NCBI GenBank assembly: GCA_951640195.1 | Contig: OX621167.1 | Location: 1,860,001 to 1,924,000 of the forward strand | DNA: 64,000 bases | Reading direction: 5' to 3' | Source: Porpolomopsis calyptriformis | Taxonomy: Eukaryota; Basidiomycota; Agaricomycetes; Agaricales; Hygrophoraceae | Part shown: positions 53,825-62,760 of the stretch, one piece after another | Layout: each line of letters opens with the position of its first letter | Position numbering within the stretch: position 1 is the first letter of the stretch | Position numbers and translations under genes: made by a program | The notes under the pieces: generated by a model | The model's database searches: none | What the model was told of the DNA's origin: nothing | What the model saw: only the letters and a program-made list of their open reading frames with translations

Positions 53825-55003
53825 TCACTCTGGGTGACACCAACCAATTAGCAGATGATGGAATGTAAGAGTCGAGAGTAATGACAACCTTCGCAACCTG
53901 GCTGTCTCGGCTTCCGATCGTGCCAAACTCACCTTTGCTTGTTCGAGTGCCATCTTGAGTTGCCGGATATAAGCCGCGGCTGCATGTAGAGATTGTTAGC
54001 ATGACTCCAATCGGTAAAATTCAGATTGGCAAGACGCTGACCCTGCCTCAAAATTGAACGACTAGGTAACTTCGGGTTTTCCTTTGACTGGGACAACTCG
54101 TTTTTGAGCTCGCTATAGCCATCCCTCAGTTCGCGACGCCGCTTCGGCTCATTCTCTAAGCGTGTACGACGTGTGCGCTCTTGGCCATCGTTAGGCAGCT
54201 CAGCTGCACATTCAGCACCACTGCTGCCGGCTGAGGCGTTGCGGGTATGTTTGTGGATTGAGATGTCACTAGTGGATGCATTGGGAGATGTGAAGGTGGA
54301 GACGACACCTGCACTCCTGACGGATACGACACTGTCAGATGACATGTCACTGAGGTTGAAGATAATCTGGTCTCCCCCAATGTTATACTGATCTTTTGAG
54401 ACGGAGTTGATGGTACTTTGAGAGATGTCAACAGTTGACGACCGCTGGCGCCGCTTGAAAAGTGATGGTACTGTAATGCGCGGTGACATGGGATACAAGT
54501 CTGGTTGACGAAATGGCAATGCGAATTCTTAATTAGGTTACGTCGTGACAAGGAGGAGTTGAGTGATAGCATAATGGTGAAGAGAGCTGAATAGTAAATC
54601 ACACGCACCACATGCATTGCAGAGATCATTCCCGTCATTGTCTTTCTCTCGCCGTGCTGTTATCCTGCAGCATCTTATGCATCGGAATGTAGATGTAGTG
54701 GGTAGGTCTGTGCCATGCGACTCGCGATACAATCCTATTTGATGATCAGCTTATGTCGTGCGCAAAACGAGGAGTTGAACAAAGATTTCGGGTATGTCAC
54801 GCACTGCATGGACCGCAGACAAGATTCCCGTCACCATCCCGCATCAGTGTAATGCTAGAACTGCAATGTATGCAGCTTTCGCTTCCTCTGAAGTCTCCCA
54901 CGGATTCCAGTGGAACTCGCCCAGTGTCTGGCAAGGGTGCATCGAGAGATGCGAGGAATTGGGTATCAAGTTCAAGGGGAAATAAGAAGGGAGATTCCTC
55001 CAT
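53825..55003 (-). CDS. Two GATA-like zinc fingers plus bHLH-like region (putative transcription factor)
   Basis: Exons on the minus strand: 55003-54805, 54734-54609, 54500-54042, 53979-53825; 312 aa, frame closed. Finger 1: C44-I-H-C47, TLMRDGDGN, C63-G-P-C66 followed by RLYRESHG. Finger 2: CIRC, then GNDLCNACDLY. Both resemble GATA fingers (C-x2-C ... LCNACGLY) but with 15 and 16 residues between pairs instead of 17 or more, and without the Trp. Each finger is completed only by splicing across an intron before the LY. The C-terminal third has a basic helix-loop-helix-like segment (RTRRTRLENEPKRRRELRDG, YSELKNELSQS, then AAYIRQLKMALEQAK). The middle contains SKDQYNIGGDQIIFNL. Inferred: nuclear DNA-binding regulator. 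The last exon may have another splice form (GTGAGT after AAG). Confidence 0.65.
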
Positions 55004-55541
55004 GGCTGAACTTATGTGATGGGAATACAGCACAGGTTCCTGCTAAATTCGGATCCTCCATGATCATGCCTGTCGCAGTGGCAATAGTGATGGTCCTTGC
55101 ACAAATTTAGATAAGACAAAGTGGGTATTGCCAATAGATGGTGAACAAAGTGAGGCCCAGGCGTGGGCCATCGCTTGGGTGGCCAAAGCTCGGTCAAAGG
55201 TGGGTATTGCCATGTACGTCAAGCGAGTGATGCGATCTCGATAGTCAAAGCATCAGGTTGATATCGAGTTCTCGCATTCCGAGTTGGCCATCGGCCGGCC
55301 ACCGTTGCAGCGAACGATGACCGGCAGCTGAGCTTAATGTGTGGTACATCTCGAAGGAACCTAGCGTTCGTAAAGAAAGGTTAGTATGGCGATGAAAGGA
55401 CGAAAGCGAGTGAATGTCTTTGTCAAGCTTAGTTTAGAGTTATCTCTCTTTATTGCCATTTTTATATAACACTCCCAAACCGAACCATCCCTCTCCTCGC
55501 TCTCTCTCTTTCCGCTACCATCACCATCTATCCTCTCCACA
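55004..55541. other. Divergent intergenic region
   Basis: No gene. GTGGGTATTGCCA is repeated at about 55119 and 55200. A TATA-like TTTTTATATAAC (about 55460-55471) lies 71 bp upstream of the next start codon. Confidence 0.45.
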
Positions 55542-56306
55542 ATGCGTCCCTCCTCTCCCTTCTCTCGCTCCACCCTCCATTATCCAAAATCGACGCGTGC
55601 ATACAACATGTCTCGTCTCCTCGACCCCTCGTACTCCACCCCCCTCCCTTCCTACTCTCCCACCGTCTTCGTTGACGATCACGGCGACCTCCACGACCCA
55701 GACTACCGCGATTTCTCTCTTCTTCCCACAAAACGCGCCCCACACTCCCGCGCGCAATGTCCCCGCCACTCTACGCGTCCGGCCTGGGAGTTCGCCAGCA
55801 CCTTCCCGGTCGACAACGAGTACGATGAGGAAAACGAAAATGAAGATACCTTTCCGGACACATCATTCCCCACTTCCTCTTGTCGTCATTCTGCCTGCAC
55901 TTACCCCGCCGGGGACTACCGTGCCACACCGTTTTCTTACCGGTACACTTACAACAGCAGCCCGGAATCCTCTTTCCCCACTTCGTTCACCTCGAACAAT
56001 GCCACAGTTTCCGACGACGACGCGTCCTTTTTTTCGTCCCTCATCCGTCGACGTGCCACCTCCCCCAAACTCGAATCTGAACGCAAGCACGCGAAAAAAA
56101 CCAGGGTGGCACGAGGAAAAACTGCACAGACCGCCGGGGGGGATGCCGATGCCGAGAAGGACGAGAGCGACGGCGACGACAGTGTTGACTGGACACCCAC
56201 CTGCAACCAGCTCATGCTCCGTCAGTGGTACTCCATCTCCATTCGGGTCAGACTCGGCATATTCTCCGTGCAGCGAAAGTTACGAAAATACATCCCAGGC
56301 TTGTAG
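55542..56306 (+). CDS. Conserved hypothetical protein, single exon
   Basis: 254 aa starting MRPSSPFSRSTLHYPKSTRA; this opening and LLDPSYSTPLPSYSPTVFVD followed by DLHDPDYRDFSLLP are conserved in Agaricomycete proteins I recall without a function. The middle is Ser/Thr/Pro-rich with an acidic patch; a basic region follows (RKHAKKTRVARGKT). The C-terminus is a basic amphipathic helix (QLMLRQWYSISIRVRLGIFS). A TATA-like box 71 bp upstream supports this start. Several longer frames in other phases overlap it and are shadows. Confidence 0.65.
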   Translation: MRPSSPFSRSTLHYPKSTRAYNMSRLLDPSYSTPLPSYSPTVFVDDHGDLHDPDYRDFSLLPTKRAPHSRAQCPRHSTRPAWEFASTFPVDNEYDEENENEDTFPDTSFPTSSCRHSACTYPAGDYRATPFSYRYTYNSSPESSFPTSFTSNNATVSDDDASFFSSLIRRRATSPKLESERKHAKKTRVARGKTAQTAGGDADAEKDESDGDDSVDWTPTCNQLMLRQWYSISIRVRLGIFSVQRKLRKYIPGL

Positions 56307-56928
56307 TCACCCCCCATTCTCGTTCGGCTCTTGTTCGGAACGTTCGCTATATGCCCCCATCGACACGGTCACGGACCAAGGCTGTGGCACCTTATTATCC
56401 GCGCCGCGAAGCAGTATTACGCGTCCCTGGTTTCGATCTTCCCCTCCACATATGTTTTCAATGGACGGGCCTCTACCATCCTCTCGCCTTCCCGTCAGTT
56501 ACATTCCCGTACACGCTTTGCAATCGATCGCGATGACGAATACCACGCTCTGACGTCCTACAATGTATACCTGGCGAATCATCAGGTCTCATTTCTTGCA
56601 GTGACTGTACATATATGATACTACCCCTTTTTTTTTGTTCTCCCCCACGCTCCTCGATCGTCTATCGGACACACACCAACCACTGTATTGACTACTCCTA
56701 CATCTCGCTGTGCCTCACCCTCCCCCCATGTTTTCTTTAGTGTATACCCCTTTCTGTGTACATACATTCATACACAAAAGGAATATATTTCTTTGATCGA
56801 CTTCGATTATATAATACACCCTATCTTCTCTTGATCCACCACATACAGATCGCCTTCGTCGACAGGCGCGACGTGCTATTGCGCCGATTTGTATCCGCAT
56901 TACCAATTTGAAAGGCACACCATTTGGA
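56307..56928. other. Spacer, left edge of the RING-gene tandem duplication
   Basis: No convincing gene. From about 56,390 the sequence resembles 58.56-58.98 kb (GCCGCGAAGC(A/C)(G/A)TATTACGC; later CTTTTTTTTTG(T/C)TC; then ATTACCAATTTGAAAGGCAC), so the promoter was duplicated with the gene. Confidence 0.5.
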
Positions 56929-58427
56929 ATGCCACATTCATGCAACATCTGCACTAAAGCTGCCACCCAGCCAACGTCTATTCCCTGCGGTGAGCCCTTT
57001 TTCTAGCGCAGCATGATCTCGGTGAGCTCACGCACTGGTGGCACATGCAGGCCATGTCTTTTGTTTTAAATGTCTTGGACTCTATATCCAAGGTGGAAAT
57101 AGTTTAAACGAGGCGGCGTGTCCTGTCTGTTCGAAAACATTCACCATCAGTTCGTCATGCCACTCACGGCGTTTATTGCTCAGACTGAATGGGGTTGTTG
57201 TTGTTGTTGCAGCCACACCAAATTCTTCCTTCATTCCTGAGAAGTACTGGCCGTTCTTCATCCCACCCATCCGGAAAGTGATCTTCAACGACTCTCTCGA
57301 TGTTGATCTTTCAGAGTCAAGCAAGAGAGAGAAACTGAGACTCGTCACAACCAATCACACCCTCCAGACTGAAAATACAAATCTCAAGACCAACATTGCA
57401 AATCACGATATCAACGTTGCAAATCTCACAAGTGAAAGGGCGAATCTCATCGAGGCTCACAATATCAACGTTGCAAATCTCACAAGTGAAAAGGTGAATC
57501 TCATCGAGGCTCACAATATCAACGTTGCAAATCTCACAAGTGAAAAGGCGAATCTCATCGAGGCTCACAATATCAACGTTGCAAATCTCACAAGTGAAAA
57601 GGCGAATCTCATTGAGGCTCACAAGAAACTCGTCGCAAGGCATGTATATCACATTATCCACAATGCCACTATCCCAGCTGATGATATAAAGTCTAGTCTG
57701 CAGGCACACAACGCGAAGCTCAAGACAAAGAATATAGATTGCGATAAAGATTTCAAGGAGAAGATTGCGCGTCTTGAGTCGCAAAATCGTACCCTTGTTA
57801 CTGAAGTCAACGACCTGAAGACAGCAAACTCAAAGCACGAGAAAGATATCTTGAAGCTCAAGAAGGACAATGCAAATCTCAAGAAGGCTAATGCAGCATT
57901 GGAAGAAGAGAATTTCAGCCTTGACGAGGTTAACATCGATCTTGAAGCCGTCAACTCCGGGCTCCGAAAAAAGATCGACAATTGGTAGGCACAGTCGCTA
58001 ATGCGAAACAGAAAGCTGATAGAAAACTTAGGACGGACCAAAGGAAATCAGACCAGTCGCAAGTCTTGTCGCCCAATTGTAAAGCCTCACAACTTAAACC
58101 CAGGGGATCCCACAAGCGGTCAGTCCAACTTCAACTTAATCATCATCATTTTTCCTAATCTATTCACCCAAAAACAGACTTGATACTTCCAAGTCACTCA
58201 ATAAGCAACAGAATTCTCCCGCTTGCCCTCTCGATTCAATTGTCACCCAACCCAAGCGAAAAGATCCACCATCAGATCCGGCACTCCCGATACCAGGTTC
58301 CTCCTCCAAACGCACCAAAACCTCTGGTTTGAATGAAACAAATGACAATGCAAGCAAAACTCCCGACCCTCCCCAGCCCAGACCCAGTCAGGGGGATGTC
58401 CCCCCCACTACAGCGCCGATGCCGTGA
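56929..58427 (+). CDS. RING-finger / coiled-coil protein, copy 1 (putative E3 ubiquitin ligase)
   Basis: Exons 56929-56989, 57051-57149, 57213-57984, 58032-58118, 58178-58427; 422 aa. The RING is N-terminal and split by intron 1: CNIC, PCGHVFCFKC, CPVC (C3HC4 pattern). A linker follows (PFFIPPIRKVIFNDSLDVDL, also found in copy 2), then about 250 residues of coiled coil with four tandem copies of an 18-residue unit (INVANLTSEKANLIEAHN), then a Pro/Lys-rich tail (SPNCKASQLKPRGSHKR). Inferred: ubiquitin ligase with a coiled-coil oligomerisation or substrate-binding arm. The TGA overlaps a GTGAGT, so a further exon is possible. Confidence 0.8.
57406..57621 (+). repeat. 54-bp tandem repeat, four copies, in coding sequence
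   Basis: Unit begins ATATCAACGTTGCAAATCTC and recurs every 54 bases. Copies differ at one or two bases. It is in frame and encodes 18 residues, i.e. not a whole number of heptads, so it shifts the coiled-coil register. RING copy 2 lacks this expansion. Confidence 0.92.
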
Positions 58428-58703
58428 GTAGCATCATCTATATGAATATTCGCTCGTCACTGACCCAACCCAACGGAATAGAAAAAAGACTGTCCAATGC
58501 TGATGACACGTTGAGTCATATACGCCGATCAATACACTCACGGACTGCAACTGCGGCATCTTACCACCCAGTGCCGCGAAGCCATATTACGCATTCTGAT
58601 CTCGATCATATCATTATAACTTCCCCTCAACGTGTTTTAAATAGACAACCTTCACCTTCTCGTCAGTTTCAGTCTCTATGCCCTGCACCTCAATCGATCT
58701 GAC

Positions 58704-58730
58704 GTCCTTAAATACGTTGTATTTAAGGAC
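58704..58730. repeat. Perfect 12-bp inverted repeat with 3-nt loop
   Basis: GTCCTTAAATAC-GTT-GTATTTAAGGAC. It is between the two RING genes, about 280 bp downstream of copy 1. It could act in termination or 3' end formation, or be a factor site. Confidence 0.7.
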
Positions 58731-58986
58731 TCAAAGTCTCGTTTTCTTACACCAGCGATCACATTGACTGCACGCATATGATACCGCCCTTTTTTTTTGC
58801 TCGCTCCCCACTCTTTAATCTATCGGACTCACATAAACACCTGTATCGACTACTTGTCTCTTTTCCACTTGTGTATAATGTTCATCAACAGAGATTACAT
58901 AACACGCCCTATTCACAGACGCGTCGTGTTTTGTTATTGCGCCAATTTGTGCCCGCATTACCAATTTGAAAGGCACACCATTTGGA

Positions 58987-60269
58987 ATGCCACATTCCTG
59001 CTCCATCTGCACTAAAGCTGCCATCCACCCCGTGTCTGTTCCGTGCGGTAAGCCCCTTTTTTTTAAAAAAAATTCTACCGCAGGATGAGTTGGGTGCATT
59101 TACTCACTGGCGCACACGTAGGCCACGTCTTTTGCTCGAAGTGTCTTGAAGCCCATGTCCAGGGTGGAAATAATATAACCGAGTCAGCGTGTCCTGTCTG
59201 CTTGAAAACCTTTGCCCTTGGTTCGTCATGCCACTCACCTCAGCAAGTGGCTTTCGTCTTCTCCGCTCCTGTTTGTGGCTCAGACTGAATTGGCTATTGC
59301 AGTGACACCCAATTTTGACTTCGTTCTCGAGAAGTACCAGCAGTTCTTCGTCCCACCCATCCGGAAGGTGATCTTCGATGACAGTCTCTATGTCAACCTT
59401 TTGGAGTCGAGCCAAAAGATTGAGCAGGAGAACTTAGAGCTTGCTGCAGCCAATCAGGCCCTCGAGACTGAAAAAACCAATCTCAAGACGGCTATTGCAG
59501 ATCTCACTGAGGATAACAGGAAATTCGTGACGAGGCATGTGGCTCTCACTACACATACTGCCGGTGTCCAGCTGATAATATAAAACTCCAGTTTGAGAGT
59601 GGATAATGAGAGGCTCAAGACAAATCATATGGAGTCCAAGATAGCTTTCAGGGAACAGGTTGCGTGTCTCGAGTCGCGAAATGCAACCCTTGCCACTGAA
59701 ATCAAGGACCTGAGGACAGCAAATTCAAGGCACGAGAGAGATACCTTGAAGCTCCAGAAGGATAATGCCAATCTCAAGGGGGCTAATGCGGCACTGGAAG
59801 AAGACAATTCAAGTCTTGATGAGGTTAACACCGATCTTGAAGCAGCTCACTCCGATTCGTAAGCACAGTCACTAATGGCGAAGCAGCAGAAAGCTGACGG
59901 AAATTTTTAGGATGGACCAGAGGGAAGAGCAAGTCTTGTCGCCCAATTGCGAAGCCTCACATCCTAGACCCAACGGGCCCCACAAGCAGTCAGTCCAACT
60001 TATACTTATGCATCATTGTTTCCTGATTCATTCGCCCCCCCCCAAAAAAAAACAGATATTCTTCCAAATATCTCCATAAAGACCTGCTCGTTCCTGTATA
60101 TCCTAGCCCGCTCAAAATTGTCTTCTATCCTGGGCAAAAAAAGCCACCACCAGATCCAGCGCCTCTACCAATGGGTCCCCCCTGCAAACGTGTCAAAACC
60201 TCGGATTCGAATCAAACAATTAGAAAAGTGTGCACCCTCCCAAGCCCAATGGAGGAAACGTCCCCCTGA
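58987..60269 (+). pseudogene. RING-finger / coiled-coil protein, copy 2 (frameshifted)
   Basis: Exons equivalent to copy 1: 58987-59047, 59122-59220, then from 59303. The RING is intact (CSIC, PCGHVFCSKC, CPVC). The linker FVPPIRKVIFDDSLYVNLLE and the first coiled coil follow. At about 59568 one base is missing relative to copy 1, leading to TAA at 59581; about 20 bases later one extra base restores the copy 1 frame (VDNERLKTNHMESK ...), which then stays open to the C-terminus (KPPPDPAPLPMG ... MEETSP). A truncated RING protein of about 145 residues could still be made. Coding similarity to copy 1 is moderate. Confidence 0.7.
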
Positions 60270-61415
60270 GTGCCTTATAGAGTCATAATATATCGTTCAT
60301 GTTTTGTGTTTTTCGTACACTCGCAATGCAAATCGGAAAAGGAATGTGCCCCTCCCCCATGGGTCTATAGTGCCGATGCTTCGAGTGGCATCATCCATGC
60401 GATCATTCAGTCGTCGCTGGCTCAACCCAACAGACCCTAATGCTCATGACGCGTTGTGTTATCCATCACTTTCCGCAACCAATCTGACTGATGCAGCTTC
60501 ATTGATCCTTCAGCTTTGTGATTACCAATTTGGCACCAGCATCACGTCCTCGACAAGTTTTCGCTATCTCTTCCAGGTCCCAAGTCTGCAGCATGAGTAT
60601 TGGATGTTGTGCTCCCAGCGCGTTCACCGACGCCCCATCAACTTCGACTGTGCTTGTGGTGGATAGAATGAGTATTTGTGCCATTGAAGAAAGCTTGGTA
60701 CATCGTGGTGAGCATTGTTAACGTCCAGGAGGTCAATTGCCATCTCCATGCGACTCATGCAACCAAGATTCTGCTCTTGTTAGCCTTGCGCTCGGCTTGT
60801 GAAGGTAGTAGTTGCGGAATCGAGCTTGTCGACGGAGGTAAGCCCATACAAGTGCTTTTCGGATGATGCTTTCGCCTGATGCAACGGCGACAGAATCTTT
60901 GGTGTCTCTGGTATCCCGCGAATGGCACGAAAACTTGATAGATTGATTGATTGATACTTCCTCTAAACACTCGAGCCCTTTCCTTGGGGTTAAATTCACC
61001 AAGCGAAACAGTCCCAGCTGACTCCAGGCCCAGGTGGAAAGTCAGAAGGGATGTCAATATTAGTTCCCTATGCAAAGCAGCGAGCAGGTTAGAGATCGGT
61101 GAAACAACACATGGAAGCCTTGCCTCGAACAAGTGCAGATCATTAGCTACCAGACAGATCAAATAGTATGCGCACATTGAAAGGTCCCATTATTGAACCA
61201 ACTAACCTGAGGCAGACACAGAAAATTGGTGAGGTCTGACCGACGACCCCCAAGCTCCCGATAAATGTGAGAGGGCACTCACCAGTCCAGACCTGTAAAT
61301 ATGTCACCTGCGAATGCCCTCAGTATGAAGGACATTGTCCTTCGTGTCAAGGTCCCGTGACTTATCGCGCGGAACAGATGCTCATGTGACTTGAGATCTT
61401 TACCAGCTTTCTTGC
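60270..61415. other. Spacer with relics; no gene supported
   Basis: 60.37-60.46 kb resembles the 3' flank of RING copy 1 (GTGCCGATGC(T/C)..GAGT(G/A)GCATCATC). Cys-containing fragments occur at about 60.74-60.80 kb (PCDSCNQDSALV) and 61.29-61.39 kb (CECPQYEGHCPSCQGPVTYR), reminiscent of zinc-binding proteins. I could not join them into a frame-consistent gene. They may be remains of a third RING gene. Confidence 0.35.
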
Positions 61416-62433
61416 ATGTCCAGTCAGAGCGTGAACTTGTTCTGCAACACTACGACTGATCCAGTCAGGAATCCAGACAGCAATGTCTACCCTCCTTTCG
61501 ACATCCCAAAGACTGACTTGGATATCATAATACTCTCATCCGATCGAGTTTGCTTTCATGTCCCGAGAGTTTTCCTGTCAATGGCCTCGCCGTTTTTCAG
61601 GGATATGTTCAGCCTCCCGCAACCAGCAGAGACGAAGCATGGCCTCCCCATAATCTCAGTTGCAGAGACTAGCGCGGTGATCGAGAAGTTACTGAACTTT
61701 TGCTACCCATTTTGGAGCGTCCTGCCCACATTCCGCGATCTAACCGACTTCCAAACGATCTTGGAAGCAGCTACCAAGTACGATATGGGAGGAGTCGTGA
61801 AACTCTTGTCGCGAGCTCTGACCGCACCTGATGTCGTGGAGAAAGAGCCCTTGCGTGTTTTTGCGATCGCTTGCCGTTATAAGCTCATCAATGAGGCCCG
61901 AGTTGCCGCGCGATACAGTCTGCATGTCCCAGTCTCGAATCGGTCCCACCTCCCAGAACTCGATCACATCTCTGCCGGAACCCTCCAGCGTCTCCTTGAT
62001 TACCACTTCAGGTGTGCATCAGAGGCTTGGGATCTCACGAAGGACTTTACTTGGATCCAGCGAGACGATTATCCTTGGTTCCATATTGCATGCTCGCATC
62101 ATAAAAGGATTCCTATAATTATTTCTGGCCGAAAATCCGTCGATGCCGCCTTTTTTTGGATTAGTTTCATGCAGTCTGTTGGCATTGCACTAGCAGAGAC
62201 TCCCTGTCCAGCATCGGTACTCAAGAAGAGACTGTTCGAGAAGGCTGTGCAAGATTCAAAAACTGGTTGCGGCTGTTTCTATGGCCCTAGAATCAGGGAG
62301 GATTTACTTGATTTCCAGAAATTGTTTGTCGATCAAGTCGAGAAGGTCACTTCACGAGTGAGTTGTGACCGGTTGTACAATAATATTGTTCATAACCCCC
62401 CTTTTACAGGTCAAGCTTAACCTCAAGCTCTAG
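61416..62433 (+). CDS. BTB/POZ domain protein, paralogue 4 (distant)
   Basis: Exons 61416-62357 and 62410-62433; 321 aa. BTB domain: LDIIILSSDRVCFHVPRVFL, SMASPFFRDMFSLPQ, GLPIISVAETSAVIEKLLNF. The second half follows the same plan as the 25-32 kb paralogues (EPLRVFAIACRYKLINEARV, SAGTLQRLLDYHFRC, DQVEKVTSR), including the final mini-exon (VKLNLKL). Sequence is clearly more diverged than among paralogues 1-3, so this is an older family member. Probable adaptor protein; partners unknown. Confidence 0.82.
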
Positions 62434-62760
62434 TATGTTAAATACCTTATAAACACTCTCATTGCCGACATTTTATCTACCAGTTCTGAATCTTATATCT
62501 CTTTGTACCTAGTTACATCACGATTCCTGTTATAGATACACAGATACCAATTATCGTTCATATTCACGCCCCGCGCAGATCAACATACGAGAAAATGAGG
62601 AGATAGCATATGTAGTGGTATGTCAGGAATGTACAACGCGCAAAGAGTTACTTCTATCAAAATCAACCGAACGCGATAAAGTATTCTGATAGAGGAACCA
62701 TCAGTGAGTCGAGGATGTTGTGTGCGATCATGTGGTATCAATGTATCGCGATACATCCTC
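62434..62760. other. Convergent spacer
   Basis: This is 327 bp between converging stop codons; AT-rich, no gene or repeat seen. Confidence 0.5.

Noticed and set aside
54797..55033. Separate small gene encoding finger 1 only
   Set aside because: The frame has no ATG before 55003, and splicing at 54805 joins it in phase to finger 2, completing a GATA-like LY motif.
55453..56553. 366-codon Pro/Ser-rich frame overlapping the hypothetical protein at 55542
   Set aside because: It has no conserved start and is an out-of-phase shadow of the frame that matches a family I recognise.
59560..59600. A 28-nt intron rescuing RING copy 2
   Set aside because: Too short for these genes, and removal leads to an immediate TGA; a -1/+1 indel pair relative to copy 1 explains it.
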